DNA of 64,000 bases from Alishewanella tabrizica (GCF_014652375.1 NZ_BMYR01000011.1:62001-126000), one strand, 5' to 3'; positions 47,350-57,652 are shown, numbered from the stretch's first letter. Made by a program: numbers and translations. Notes: generated by a model from the sequence alone, not told the origin.

Positions 47350-47949
47350 TTAGTATTTTACACTACAACCGTAAGGGCGCGTTACCGCCGGATCAGGCGT
47401 TTGCCCAGCAATTACGGCTTTTGTCGCATTAGCTAAATACGGGGTGGCATTAGCAATGTCCTCTACCTTGGCAGATGGGATACTGTCGATACCGCCCATA
47501 TATTGCAATATACCTGCTTTATCAATGACATACATATGGGGTGTGGTACGCGCATCATAGGCTTTACCCATTACGCCATCTTCATCAAAAATAACCGCTG
47601 TCGGCGCGGCACCACGGCTCGTGGTCAACTCGTCTGATTTCGCCTGATCAATATGGCCTTGGCTACCCGGTTTAGACGAAATAACACTTAACCACACCAC
47701 ATCTTGTTCAGTATAGGTTTTTTGTAGCTGCTGCATATTGCCGTTATAGTGCTTTACGACAAAAGGGCAATCGTGATTGGTCCATTCCAGCACCACATTT
47801 TTACCCGCAAAATCTTGCAAGCTGTGTACCTGGCCTGTGGAATCTTTTACCGTAAATGCCGGAGCCGGTTGGCCTACTTGCGGCGCTGCGGCAACACTGC
47901 CCGCAAACAAGGCGGCAGCAGCAAGGGCTAACAGTTTCATTTTTTTCAT
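47350..47949 (-). CDS. Secreted redoxin-domain (AhpC/TSA-like) protein
   Basis: 199 residues from an ATG with AGGAG seven bases upstream. Sec signal peptide to about residue 21 (AAAALFAGSVAAA). Thioredoxin-like fold with FTVKDSTGQVHSLQDFAGKN and the motif WTNHDCPFVVKHYN, a single N-terminal cysteine instead of CxxC; another cysteine sits near the C-terminus (PYGCSVKY). Similar to PRX_like periplasmic proteins. It is 50 bases downstream of the DsbD-like reductase on the same strand, which may keep its cysteines reduced. Confidence 0.82.
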   Translation of the reverse strand: MKKMKLLALAAAALFAGSVAAAPQVGQPAPAFTVKDSTGQVHSLQDFAGKNVVLEWTNHDCPFVVKHYNGNMQQLQKTYTEQDVVWLSVISSKPGSQGHIDQAKSDELTTSRGAAPTAVIFDEDGVMGKAYDARTTPHMYVIDKAGILQYMGGIDSIPSAKVEDIANATPYLANATKAVIAGQTPDPAVTRPYGCSVKY

Positions 47950-47999
47950 GGTATCACTCCTGTTGTTTGTAGATTGTACGTTTAACATTAATATGCGGC

Positions 48000-50072
48000 T
48001 TATTGCTTACTGAGCCGCTCTAAGGTTTGCCGGAGGGTGTCCGGCGTTAAAATTTGGGGTAACACTTCGGCGGGCTGGCCGGGCCAATACAGCACATACA
48101 ATGGCACGCCATCGCGCTGATATTGATGTAAATATGCCGTTATTGCCGCATCGCGCCGTGTCCAATCACCTTTAAGATACGTCACATCAAACAAGGCCAG
48201 CGCGGCTTTGCTGCTATCGGTATTTAACGCAACCCGCTCGTTGACTAAACAGGTAATACACCAGTCGGCGGTCATATTAACGAGAACGGGCTTACCTGCT
48301 GCCAGTAATGCGGCATGCTTGTCGGCGCTCCAGCTTTGCCAATGGGTCTGTGTGACCTCGGGAGAAGAACTATTTTCCGCAAGCTTTGGCGTTGCCATCC
48401 ATAATACCGACAAGGCTAACGCCACTAAAAGCAAGGCAAAAACAGCGTCTGCTTTTCCTTCACGTCGTAATTGCCAGCGCCCCCATAACCAGCATGCCGC
48501 CGCCAATGCCACTGCACCACACAATAACAACGCGAGTGCATCGATTCCGGTTTGGCGACCATATACCCAAGCTAACCAGACCGCACTGAGGTATAACGGA
48601 TAGGCTAATACCTGTTTCAACGTATCCATCCACGCACCGGGCTTGGGCAAACGCTTCGCTAATCCGGGTACGAAGGCTAATAGCAAGAATGGCAAGGCCA
48701 TGCCTAACCCCAAGGCAACAAATACCAATAACGCTAAAAACGGCGGCTGTGTCACCGCGTAACCTAAAGCCCCTCCCATAAAGGGTGCTGTGCATGGACT
48801 GGCAACAATAACAGCCAATACGCCGGTAAAAAATGCGCCTTTCGCCCCTTTTTGTTGAGTTAAGCCACCGCCAGCATTCATTAAGCCTAAGCCAAATTGC
48901 ACCAAGCCCGATAAACTTAACCCTAATGCAAACAGCAAATAGGCTAACGCGGCTACAAGTATTGGGCTTTGTAACTGAAAGCCCCATCCAACTGCAGTCC
49001 CTGCCGCACGTAAGGCTAGTAACACACTGGCCAGCGCAACAAAGCTAAGTACTACACCAAGGCTATACCACAGCGCATCGCGCTTTTGTTGCTGTTGCTG
49101 CCCCGTATTTCCAGCAATACTGAGGGCTTTTAGCGATAATACGGGAAACACACAGGGCATTAAATTCAAAATAAGCCCGCCCGCTGCCGCCATCAACAAT
49201 ACTAGCCACAAGGCTTGCTGCGACGCGTCAGGGCTGCTTACTACGGCGGCCTCGGCAGCAGCTTGTAAGGTTACGCTATAGCTTTGACCATTAGCGCTCA
49301 CTAACACCACGCTAAAATCAGTTGGCGCGTGAGTAAAATAGGTATTGAGTTTTTGCCGTAACAGCCATTCGCCTTCGCTAAACAGCACGTGTTGTGGCGC
49401 AGCATGATCCACAAGCTCCGTGGCCGAAACAAAAAACTGCTGAAAATCGTCATCAGGCAGTCCAGCAATCGCTGCCGAAAAACTGTCACCCGCAATATCA
49501 TAAAAACCGGTAATCGCTAACGTTTGAGGTTGCCGTGCTTTGGCTTGGCTCACCAAAGATTGTCCGTAAACAGAGGGCTCAGCAGAGGAAGAAACGGGCA
49601 AACTGAGTTGCAAACTGGCTTCTGCAGGGATACAAATTTCTTCACACACCAGCCAATCGACCTTCGCAGTAATGTCTAGCGTCGTCGCGCTGTAGGACGA
49701 GGGTACAGTAAGATCAATAAGCAGTAGGGTTGGGCCTGCAAAACCATAATTCATCATGGGTGGAATAGAAAACGCTTGTGGCGTAGGCCACTGAATATCA
49801 CCAGCAGTCACCCCAGTGGGGAGTTGCCAAGCAATACTGGTGGGCAAGCCTGAATCTCCTGGATTGATCCAGTAGGTGTGCCAATACTCGTCTGGGATAA
49901 AATGCAGTGCTAACTGAAGCGTTTGCCCAGGCTGAACCGTTTGATACTCACTGACCAGCTCGGCTTGTAAATGCTTTGCCGGTTGCCACCCCGAGCTCGC
50001 TGCAAGCACTGTAGGGCTTACGCCCAAAACCATACCGCATAACAGCGTTGTGATTAATCGCATCACCCACAT
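48000..50072 (-). CDS. DsbD/ScsB-like protein-disulfide reductase
   Basis: 690 residues. Signal peptide; periplasmic DsbC-like N-terminal domain (about 30-270) with CEEICIP cysteines; an eight-helix membrane core with the cysteine motifs LNLMPCVFPVLSLKAL and ASPCTAPFMGGALG; and a C-terminal thioredoxin domain with the CITC motif in ADWCITCLVN. Carries electrons from cytoplasmic thioredoxin across the membrane. The N-terminal domain type fits ScsB rather than classical DsbD. AAGGA lies nine bases before the ATG; an ATG three codons later is the alternative. Confidence 0.88.
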   Translation of the reverse strand: MWVMRLITTLLCGMVLGVSPTVLAASSGWQPAKHLQAELVSEYQTVQPGQTLQLALHFIPDEYWHTYWINPGDSGLPTSIAWQLPTGVTAGDIQWPTPQAFSIPPMMNYGFAGPTLLLIDLTVPSSYSATTLDITAKVDWLVCEEICIPAEASLQLSLPVSSSAEPSVYGQSLVSQAKARQPQTLAITGFYDIAGDSFSAAIAGLPDDDFQQFFVSATELVDHAAPQHVLFSEGEWLLRQKLNTYFTHAPTDFSVVLVSANGQSYSVTLQAAAEAAVVSSPDASQQALWLVLLMAAAGGLILNLMPCVFPVLSLKALSIAGNTGQQQQQKRDALWYSLGVVLSFVALASVLLALRAAGTAVGWGFQLQSPILVAALAYLLFALGLSLSGLVQFGLGLMNAGGGLTQQKGAKGAFFTGVLAVIVASPCTAPFMGGALGYAVTQPPFLALLVFVALGLGMALPFLLLAFVPGLAKRLPKPGAWMDTLKQVLAYPLYLSAVWLAWVYGRQTGIDALALLLCGAVALAAACWLWGRWQLRREGKADAVFALLLVALALSVLWMATPKLAENSSSPEVTQTHWQSWSADKHAALLAAGKPVLVNMTADWCITCLVNERVALNTDSSKAALALFDVTYLKGDWTRRDAAITAYLHQYQRDGVPLYVLYWPGQPAEVLPQILTPDTLRQTLERLSKQ

Positions 50073-50299
50073 TAAAAAATATCCTTAAGTCATTCACTGG
50101 CTTTACGTTATTACAACACAGCCGATCACTTTGCTAGGTAACATGAAGGAAAATTCAGCTAATTGCAGCAAAAAACGCGACAAACTGCTATATTAGTGTG
50201 CACTTTCAGGTTAGCCGCTGTGGTCACTCCAACGGCTCAATACGTGTTAGTGCTATCACTTGTAATATCTCCCATCACTTAAATGAAGGTATAACGTTA

Positions 50300-52540
50300 A
50301 TGACCCTATTCGGCAAATCGGCCTTGGTTGTCGCGGTACAAGCCGCCCTCTTTGGCGCAACACTAGGTTTTTCTCCTGCCTTGCTGGCGCAGGAAAGTGA
50401 CAAAAACTTAGAAACAGAAGAAAAAAAGCTCGAAACAATTACTATCACTGCACAACGCCGCAGCCAAAGCATTCAAGAAGTGCCTATTTCTGTGGCCACC
50501 TTATCAGGTGAAAAGTTTGATAGTATTTTCTCTTCCGGGGATGATATTACCGCCCTGGCGATTAAAGTACCGGGCTTATATGCCGAAAGTTCTAACGGCC
50601 GTGCTGCACCACGTTTTTATATCCGTGGCTTAGGTAACACAGATTTTGACTTAGCCGCCTCACAACCCGTGTCTATTATCATGGACGACGTGGTAATGGA
50701 GAACGTGATCCTAAAAAGCTTTCCGTTATTCGATGTACAGCAAGTGGAAGTGATTCGTGGGCCACAGGGTACCTTGTTTGGTCGTAACACCACGGCCGGT
50801 ATTATTAAATTTGATACAGTAAAACCACGCCAAGATTTTGATGCCTACGTTAAGACAACAGCAGGCACCTTGGGAACAGCACACCTTGAGGGCGCTGTGG
50901 GCGGAGGCTTAACCGAATCGTTATCTGCGCGCGCCTCTTTTTTATCGCAGCATCGCAGCAATTGGGTTGATAACAGCTTTACCGGCCAAAAAGATGCGCT
51001 GGGTGGCTATGATGAGCGTGCCGGTCGCTTACAATTTTTATATGAATCCGACCAAGTAGATGCCTTGTTTAATGTACACAGCCGCAGCTACGATGGCACC
51101 TCAACGATTTTCCGTAAAAACGTGCTAACGCCAGGCAGCAACCAGTTAAATGCAAACTATGATCGGGACGTAGTAGCCTATGATGCGCCGGGTAACAACG
51201 AACAAAGCTACGATGCTTGGGGTACCTCTTTAAAACTTGATGTAAAACTGGACGGCATGATTTTAACCTCGATCTCTGCGCTTGAAAAAGCTAAAGGTGG
51301 GGGAATTGGTGACATTGACGGCGGTAATCCAGACCAAGCAGGGTTTGCCGCAGTAGCCAATGCAGTAACCGAAGATCAGTTAAAAGATTTAAAACAAGTA
51401 ACTCAAGAAATCCGCTTGGCCAGTGACACGGGTAATGCATTAAGCTGGCAAACAGGTGCGTTTTATTTTGATTCGTCTTTTGGGGTAAACAGTATTGATG
51501 GTTTCTTTGGGGCTACCGAAGTGTTCCACGGCAATACCAGTTGGGCATTGTTTGGCCAAACATCGTATGCTGTAAACGATAAACTTACCTTAACGGGTGG
51601 TTTACGTTATACCGAAGATGAAAAAACCTTTTCTGTGGGTCAACAAAATGTCGACGGCTTTGCATTAGTTATTGGTGTAGCGCAAATTCAAGATTATGCG
51701 CCAATTAAAGTCAAAGACGATCAAATTAGCTGGGAATTAAGCGCCAACTATCGCTTAACCAATACCACCAGCGTATTTGGCCGCGTTGCTGAAGGTTTCC
51801 GCGCTCAGTCGATTCAAGGCCGTGATGTTGCGTTTGAAGCGCCGCCGTCCGTGGCCGATGCTGAAACCATTACCTCCTTTGAAGTCGGCACGAAGTCTGA
51901 TTTACTCAAAAACACACTGCGCTTAAATGCCGCCTTGTTTTACTACATCATTGACGATATTCAATTATCAGCTATTGGTGGACAAACACAGGGTAATCAG
52001 CTGATTAATGCCGATAAAGGCACAGGCTATGGTTTTGAAGTCGATTTTGATTATCGTGTCTTACAAAACCTGAGCATCGGCGGCGGCTTTAGTTATAACA
52101 ACACAGAATTAAAAGACGATACCTTAACTGTAGCGCCTTGTGGTTCTGGTCTGTGTACCGTTTTAGATCCACGCGTAAATGGCTTAGCCCTGATTAACGG
52201 CAATCCGTTCCCGCAAGCACCTGAAACCATTTTAACGTTAAACACACGTTACGATTATCCGCTACCAGGCGGCGAGGTGTATGTCTTTGCCGATTATCAG
52301 CGTCAAGGAAAAACCAATTTATTCTTATATGAATCTGTTGAGTTTAATACTGATGGCAATTACGAAGCGGGCTTGCGTGTGGCTTATGTTAACTACAATA
52401 ACAACTACGAAGTGGGGATTTTTGGTCGCAATATTACCGATCAGGATAATCTGAAAGGCGCTATCGACTTTAGTAATCTCACTGGGTTTGTCAATGAACC
52501 GCGGGTATTTGGTGTTGATTTTAAAATCAACTTTTATTGA
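50300..52540 (+). CDS. TonB-dependent outer membrane receptor
   Basis: 746 residues. Signal peptide to about residue 29 (FSPALLAQ), then a linker and the plug domain (QSIQEVPISVATLSGEKFD, FYIRGLGNTDFD, VEVIRGPQGTLFGRNTTAG), then the 22-strand barrel ending FKINFY. The RGPQGTLFGRNTTAG form is typical of receptors from Alteromonads and sphingomonads that take up varied substrates; a ligand cannot be named. It is flanked by its own hairpins and is not in an obvious operon. ATG at 50300 chosen because the signal peptide starts there. Confidence 0.9.
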   Translation: MTLFGKSALVVAVQAALFGATLGFSPALLAQESDKNLETEEKKLETITITAQRRSQSIQEVPISVATLSGEKFDSIFSSGDDITALAIKVPGLYAESSNGRAAPRFYIRGLGNTDFDLAASQPVSIIMDDVVMENVILKSFPLFDVQQVEVIRGPQGTLFGRNTTAGIIKFDTVKPRQDFDAYVKTTAGTLGTAHLEGAVGGGLTESLSARASFLSQHRSNWVDNSFTGQKDALGGYDERAGRLQFLYESDQVDALFNVHSRSYDGTSTIFRKNVLTPGSNQLNANYDRDVVAYDAPGNNEQSYDAWGTSLKLDVKLDGMILTSISALEKAKGGGIGDIDGGNPDQAGFAAVANAVTEDQLKDLKQVTQEIRLASDTGNALSWQTGAFYFDSSFGVNSIDGFFGATEVFHGNTSWALFGQTSYAVNDKLTLTGGLRYTEDEKTFSVGQQNVDGFALVIGVAQIQDYAPIKVKDDQISWELSANYRLTNTTSVFGRVAEGFRAQSIQGRDVAFEAPPSVADAETITSFEVGTKSDLLKNTLRLNAALFYYIIDDIQLSAIGGQTQGNQLINADKGTGYGFEVDFDYRVLQNLSIGGGFSYNNTELKDDTLTVAPCGSGLCTVLDPRVNGLALINGNPFPQAPETILTLNTRYDYPLPGGEVYVFADYQRQGKTNLFLYESVEFNTDGNYEAGLRVAYVNYNNNYEVGIFGRNITDQDNLKGAIDFSNLTGFVNEPRVFGVDFKINFY

Positions 52541-52554
52541 TTGGTGTAGCAAAA

Positions 52555-52576
52555 AGCGGGCGAAATAACACCCGCT
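52555..52576 (+). terminator. Hairpin after TonB-dependent receptor
   Basis: AGCGGG (52555-52560), loop of ten bases, CCCGCT (52571-52576). No T-run follows; probably a weak terminator backed by the stronger one at 52671. Confidence 0.4.
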
Positions 52577-52670
52577 TAGTTGCGACGAATTACCAGTAAA
52601 AGTGCTGTTAAACCGGCACACGCGTTTTGTTAAACCGTTGTCGTATAAGCTGTCGTGTCAATACAAATAA

Positions 52671-52700
52671 GAAGGGTAGCCATTGCTACCCTTCTTTATT
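52671..52700. terminator. Bidirectional terminator between receptor and beta-lactamase-family gene
   Basis: Perfect 10-bp stem GAAGGGTAGC (52671-52680), loop CATT, GCTACCCTTC (52685-52694), then TTTATT; the minus-strand reading ends in TTATTTG. It can serve both convergent genes. Confidence 0.8.
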
Positions 52701-52762
52701 AACCACTATAAATCTTAGTTAATACAAGCAAATAAGCACAGATCCATATACTGCCGTTGATG

Positions 52763-54373
52763 TTATTCCTCGGTTTTTGAGGCGGGTATTTTTATAAACT
52801 GCATATCACGATACGCATGCCGCTCACCGGGTTCGGCCGCATAAGGCTCTAAGGTAAAACCAATGACTTGGCGGCGATTATTCAGTTGAAAATGCAGTAA
52901 TGCTGGCTGTGCCACATTCGGATCCTGCCATCGCACAATAAAACTATGATCAGCGAACGGCTCTAGCACACCTTGCAAATTAAGCATGCGCGCAGAGTGT
53001 AACGTTAATCCCTGCTCTGTTTGCGAAAGCGTTATCGCACCGAACCAACGATCAGCATATTGCCCAGCATACTCTTGTAATGCCAATAATACGCTACCCG
53101 TACCCACCGGTAAGGCGGAAAAGGCAACACCCTGCAACCGCTGTTGTTGCTCAGCATAATAAGCAACCCAATCCCGTTGCAGGTCAGGCGCCAAATAGTG
53201 TTTTAAAACGGTTTGCACAACCGACTGGCGCGCTCTGCTATTCGAGCCATTATTGAGAACAACTATACCCAGTTGCCGCTTTGGTACCAGCAGTACATGC
53301 GCTTGAAATCCTGACAGAGTACCCGTGTGGTGCACCACTTTTTCACCATGCATATCCGCCATGCGCCAACCCATGCCATAAGCACTAAAATGCGTAAAAT
53401 CCAGTTCGCGATCGGCTGCAGACACCCCCATAAGCGTCTGCGGCGTCCACATTTGTGTTAATTGTTGACGGCTAAAAGGCGCAAATCCCGGCAATTCGGG
53501 CGTTTGGTTAGCATTTCGTGACGTAGGATCCAGTAAAAACGCCAACCACTTACTCATATCTTGGGCGTTACACACTATCCCACCTGCCGCGGCAGACATT
53601 AACATCGCGCCATCAATGGCGTTACGCTCAATCACAGCAAAGCCTTCTTCTGCACTAAAGCGATACGGCAACGCCACATTTTGTAAGGCCACATCGGGGA
53701 CTGGACCGGCATAACATTGCATGTTTAATGGCTTAAAAATCCGCTCGGCCACAAATTCATGCCAAGGCGTTGCCGCTACCCGCGCAACCAGCTCAGCTGC
53801 CGCGATATACAACACATTACTGTACGCATAATTCGCCCGAAAACTGGTAACCGGTGTGAGGTAACGTAAATTATGAATCACTTCTTCACGGCTAAAACCA
53901 CTGGGTTCAGGCCAAATCATGCTATCACCTGCTCCGCCGGCTAAACCACTGCGCTGACTTAATAAATCACGTACCGTAAATTCTGCAGTAACCCACGGAT
54001 CTTGCAATCTAAACTCGGGCAAATGCTGAATAACCTTGTCGTCCCATTGCAATTTTCCCTCATCCACCAAAATAGCGACACTGGCAGCAGTAAAAGCTTT
54101 CGACGCAGAAGCCAAACGAAAATACGTCTCCGTGGTTACCGGTGACGTTTCTAGCACACTACGCTCACCGTACCCGGCCAAGTGCACGAGTTGCCTTCCT
54201 TGGATCACCGCAACGGCCATACCGGGTGTATCGAATTGCGTCAATGCCGCTAAGGCAACCGCATCAAACTCAGGTATTGTCGGCGTCAATACAGGATCAA
54301 CGTCTTGTGCATACAGGGGGGTGCCAATATGGAATAGGGCCGACATCACTAGGGAGACCGCAAGATACCGCAT
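52763..54373 (-). CDS. Serine hydrolase of the beta-lactamase/penicillin-binding (class C) family
   Basis: 536 residues from an ATG with AAGGAG six bases upstream. Signal peptide ends about residue 22 (GTPLYAQ). The SxxK motif is S89-A-S-K92 in RLASASKAF, YxN in YAYSNVLYIAA, and an HTG motif in VVHHTGTLSGFQ replaces the KTG box. A C-terminal extension (about 400-530) resembles the DUF3471 domain of esterase-like relatives. Likely a D-amino peptidase, esterase or peptidoglycan enzyme rather than a resistance beta-lactamase. Confidence 0.87.
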   Translation of the reverse strand: MRYLAVSLVMSALFHIGTPLYAQDVDPVLTPTIPEFDAVALAALTQFDTPGMAVAVIQGRQLVHLAGYGERSVLETSPVTTETYFRLASASKAFTAASVAILVDEGKLQWDDKVIQHLPEFRLQDPWVTAEFTVRDLLSQRSGLAGGAGDSMIWPEPSGFSREEVIHNLRYLTPVTSFRANYAYSNVLYIAAAELVARVAATPWHEFVAERIFKPLNMQCYAGPVPDVALQNVALPYRFSAEEGFAVIERNAIDGAMLMSAAAGGIVCNAQDMSKWLAFLLDPTSRNANQTPELPGFAPFSRQQLTQMWTPQTLMGVSAADRELDFTHFSAYGMGWRMADMHGEKVVHHTGTLSGFQAHVLLVPKRQLGIVVLNNGSNSRARQSVVQTVLKHYLAPDLQRDWVAYYAEQQQRLQGVAFSALPVGTGSVLLALQEYAGQYADRWFGAITLSQTEQGLTLHSARMLNLQGVLEPFADHSFIVRWQDPNVAQPALLHFQLNNRRQVIGFTLEPYAAEPGERHAYRDMQFIKIPASKTEE

Positions 54374-54407
54374 CTTTAACTCCTTTCTCGTCAATGCACA
54401 CCCAAGA

Positions 54408-55022
54408 TTATGGGCGTACCAATGAAAATTTTTGCGCCGCACTTAGCGTAAAATACTCTGCTGGCCCACCGCCACGCAGTACGGGATCAGCCGCTAACGT
54501 ATCAAATACGCCATCCTGCAGCAGCGCAACATCAATATGCACACCAATCACTTCTCCAAGTACCATCCACGTATTCACTTGCTCGCCTTGCGCGGTAACT
54601 AATGGAAATAATTGGGTTAACTTGCATTCAAAACGCACGGGGCTTTCTGCCACTTGTGGGGCTTTTATTAACCGTGACGGCAGCATAGTTAAGCCCGCCA
54701 AGGTAAATTCATTGATGTCGGGGGCCACACTGGCACTGGTTTGATTCATCGCACTAACTAAACGACGATTGACTAGATTCCAACAAAACTCACCCGTTTG
54801 CTGAATATTTTGTACTGAGTCTTTCCAACCAGTACTGGCAAACCCAATTATAGGCGGCTTGTAATTAAATAAATTAAAAAAGCTATAGGGTGCTAAATTG
54901 ACTAGCCCTGCGTCACTCACACTTGAGATCCAGCCAATTGGCCGCGGGGCAATAATACTGTTTAATGGATCATGCGCTAAACCATGTCCCTGTGCGGGTT
55001 CAAAAAAATACTCTTCTGCCAT
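54408..55022 (-). CDS. Flavin reductase-like FMN-binding protein
   Basis: 204 residues with the split-barrel flavin-binding fold: SIIAPRPIGWISSVSDAGLVNLAPYSFFN, PPIIGFASTGWKDSVQN and TGEFCWNLVN. The APRPIGW motif marks the DIM6/NTAB-type flavin reductases. Probably an NAD(P)H:FMN oxidoreductase component or a flavin-dependent reductase; no partner oxygenase is nearby. It is 34 bases upstream of the serine hydrolase on the same strand, so they may be cotranscribed. Confidence 0.88.
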   Translation of the reverse strand: MAEEYFFEPAQGHGLAHDPLNSIIAPRPIGWISSVSDAGLVNLAPYSFFNLFNYKPPIIGFASTGWKDSVQNIQQTGEFCWNLVNRRLVSAMNQTSASVAPDINEFTLAGLTMLPSRLIKAPQVAESPVRFECKLTQLFPLVTAQGEQVNTWMVLGEVIGVHIDVALLQDGVFDTLAADPVLRGGGPAEYFTLSAAQKFSLVRP

Positions 55023-55169
55023 AAACGCGCTACCCTTTGCCTTTTTGAAAAACGTTTTTTAAAAACACCTGCCAGCGTTGGCGGCAAGCAAACAGCCGCA
55101 GAGGACTTGCTTTTAGCCTGCCAGCAATCTAGCCTGAACGCCAGCGCCAACTGAATAAGATGAGACCAG

Positions 55170-56252
55170 ATGCCAGATTTTCGCAGTGACACCGTAACAC
55201 AACCTACTGCTGCCATGAAGGCGGTGATGTTTAATGCGCCATTGGGTGATGATGTGTTTAATGATGATCCCAGCACGCTGGCATTACAACAGTACGCTGC
55301 TGATATGTTAGGGTTTGAAGCGGCCTTGTTTGCACCCAGCGGCACGCAAACCAATCTTATTGCAATGATGAGCCATTGTCAGCGCGGTGATGAAGCCATT
55401 GTGGGGCAACAATGGCACACCTATAAATGGGAAGGTGGCGGTATGGCCGTGCTAGGTTCCATTCAGCCACAACCACTTGCCCTGCAATCCGATGGTACTT
55501 TGGCCTTAACGGATATTCTTGATGCGATAAAACCAGACGATCCACACTTTGCGCGCACCCGATTGATTGTGATTGAAAACACGGTGGGTGGCAAAGTATT
55601 ACCCTTGCACTATATGCAAGAGGTTGCGGCCCTAGCAAAACAGCAACAATTACAATGCCATATTGATGGCGCTCGTCTTTTTAATGCCGCCGTCGCCCTG
55701 GCACCTCAGCACCACCTAAGCCCGCAACAGATGGCAAAAACCCTTTGCCAAGGATATGACTCTGTCTCTATTTGCTTATCAAAAGGCTTAGGCGCACCGG
55801 TTGGCTCATTACTATTAGGCTCTGCCGCGTTTATTCAACGGGCGAAACGGGTGCGTAAAATGCTTGGCGGTGGCATGCGGCAAACTGGCCTATTAGCGGC
55901 AGCTGGGCACTTCGCTTTACAGCATCATATCGATCGTTTGGCAGAAGATCATACCCATGCACGCGTGTTAGCAGACGGGTTAACCACCCTAGCAGAGCAA
56001 GGGCAGTTAGCGGGTCAACTGATTGTCCATCCCCCACAAACGAATATCCTTTTTACCGATTTAGCACCTACGTTAGCCGAGCAACTGATCACGTTTTTAG
56101 CTGCAAAGCAGGTAAAACTCACTAGCAGCAACTATGCAAGTGCCAGCGGCCCGTTAAAACGGATCCGTTGGGTGTGTCATCTTGATATCAGCACACATGA
56201 TATCCATCATACACTGGCGTTGGTGGCAGAATTTGCGCATAGTAAGGTGTAA
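55170..56252 (+). CDS. ltaE: Low-specificity L-threonine aldolase
   Basis: 360 residues, fold-type I PLP enzyme. Start DFRSDTVTQPTAAMKAVMFNA with the substrate region GDDVFNDDPS; APSGTQTNLIAM; the PLP aspartate region HIDGARLFNAA; and the PLP lysine in ICLSKGLGAPVGSLL. Cleaves L-threonine/allo-threonine to glycine and acetaldehyde. Divergent from the flavin reductase gene. Confidence 0.92.
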   Translation: MPDFRSDTVTQPTAAMKAVMFNAPLGDDVFNDDPSTLALQQYAADMLGFEAALFAPSGTQTNLIAMMSHCQRGDEAIVGQQWHTYKWEGGGMAVLGSIQPQPLALQSDGTLALTDILDAIKPDDPHFARTRLIVIENTVGGKVLPLHYMQEVAALAKQQQLQCHIDGARLFNAAVALAPQHHLSPQQMAKTLCQGYDSVSICLSKGLGAPVGSLLLGSAAFIQRAKRVRKMLGGGMRQTGLLAAAGHFALQHHIDRLAEDHTHARVLADGLTTLAEQGQLAGQLIVHPPQTNILFTDLAPTLAEQLITFLAAKQVKLTSSNYASASGPLKRIRWVCHLDISTHDIHHTLALVAEFAHSKV

Positions 56253-56315
56253 TCTTAATTATCATCTGGGTAACGATACCGTGGGTGTTGCCCCCCAGCC
56301 ACTTGGAGCTACCTA

Positions 56316-57599
56316 ATGCGTTTACGTCTTCTTGCTGCCTTAGTTTTTGCAACGCTCGCCTATTCACCCAGTTCGGTTACTGCTGAAGTCATACGTATAA
56401 GCCCTGAACTAGAACAACAAGTGATAAGCTGGCGACGTGATTTACACCAACACCCCGAATTAAGTAACCGCGAGTTTCGCACCGCCAAGGTCATTGCTGC
56501 ACATTTAGAGCAGTTGGGCTTACGCGTGCAAACGGGTATCGCCCATACTGGCGTAGTGGCTATTTTAGACAGCGGTAAGCCTGGGCCGGTATTAGCACTG
56601 CGTGCCGATATGGATGCATTGCCCGTTACCGAACAAACCGATCTGCCTTTTCGATCAGTGGCGAAGGGCGAATACCGAGGTAAAGACGTTGGCGTGATGC
56701 ACGCCTGTGGCCATGACTTACATGTCGCAATGCTGATGGGGGCTGCTGATTACTTAGTTAAACACAAAGTACAGCTTACAGGTAAAGTGATGTTTATTTT
56801 TCAACCCGCAGAAGAAGGGGCTCCCGCAGGCGAAGAAGGGGGCGCTGAACTGATGCTAAAACAAGGGTTGTTTGCTAAAGACAAACCCGAGGCGATCTTC
56901 GGTATTCATGTTTGGGCACCGGCTAACACCGGCGTTGTTCAGTATCGCTCAGGGCCATTAATGGCATCTTCGGACCGCTTTGAAATACGCGTAAAAGGTC
57001 GACAAACCCATGGCTCTGCTCCTTGGGGCGGGGTGGATCCTATTGTTGCCGCAGCACAAATTATCAACAACGTACAAACCATTGTTAGCCGCCAAATTAA
57101 TATTACCCGCGCGCCAGCCGTGATCAGCTTTGGTATTGTGGAAGGCGGCGTACGCAATAACATTATTCCAGACGAAGTTTACTTAGAAGGGACGATTCGA
57201 AATTTTGATATGGGTATTCGCCAACAAATTTTTGGTTTACTGACCAAAGCCGCGGAAGCCAGTGCGGCGGTTACCGGCGCCAGCGCCGAGGTTAAGATTG
57301 AAGAAGGCTATCCGGTAACCCTGAATGATCCCACGCTCACGGCGCGCTCATTACCTATTTTGCAACAGGTTGCTGGTATTGAAAATGTGCAGGAAAGCCC
57401 ATTAGTGACTGGGGCAGAAGATTTTTCCTATTATGCGCTAGAAACCCCAGGGCTATTTGTATTTTTAGGGATCACGCCCGAAGGCCAAGACGCAGCAATA
57501 GCACCGGCTAATCATTCACCACATTTTTATGCTGACGAAAAAGCGCTAAAAACGGGTACAGAGCTATTTATTAATTGGATAATGGCCTATCAGCCATAA
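56316..57599 (+). CDS. Secreted M20-family amidohydrolase (aminoacylase/IAA-amino acid hydrolase-like)
   Basis: 427 residues with a Sec signal peptide (RLLAALVFATLAYSPSSVTAE). Di-metal M20D pattern: RRDLHQHPELSNREFRTA, LRADMDALPVTEQTD, MHACGHDLHVAMLMGAA and FQPAEEGAPAGEEGG, GTIRNFD, and GAEDFSYYA near the end. Predicted to hydrolyse N-acyl or peptide amides in the periplasm. GGAG is seven bases before the ATG. Confidence 0.93.
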   Translation: MRLRLLAALVFATLAYSPSSVTAEVIRISPELEQQVISWRRDLHQHPELSNREFRTAKVIAAHLEQLGLRVQTGIAHTGVVAILDSGKPGPVLALRADMDALPVTEQTDLPFRSVAKGEYRGKDVGVMHACGHDLHVAMLMGAADYLVKHKVQLTGKVMFIFQPAEEGAPAGEEGGAELMLKQGLFAKDKPEAIFGIHVWAPANTGVVQYRSGPLMASSDRFEIRVKGRQTHGSAPWGGVDPIVAAAQIINNVQTIVSRQINITRAPAVISFGIVEGGVRNNIIPDEVYLEGTIRNFDMGIRQQIFGLLTKAAEASAAVTGASAEVKIEEGYPVTLNDPTLTARSLPILQQVAGIENVQESPLVTGAEDFSYYALETPGLFVFLGITPEGQDAAIAPANHSPHFYADEKALKTGTELFINWIMAYQP

Positions 57600-57652
57600 A
57601 CTTATTGCTTTTTAACCCGTCTAATAACGTTTAAACACTCACAAGGAAGGCT

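Noticed and set aside
52763-54373. Antibiotic-resistance beta-lactamase
   Set aside because: SxxK and YxN are present but the KTG box is replaced by HTG and there is a DUF3471-like C-terminal extension; an esterase or peptidase is more likely.
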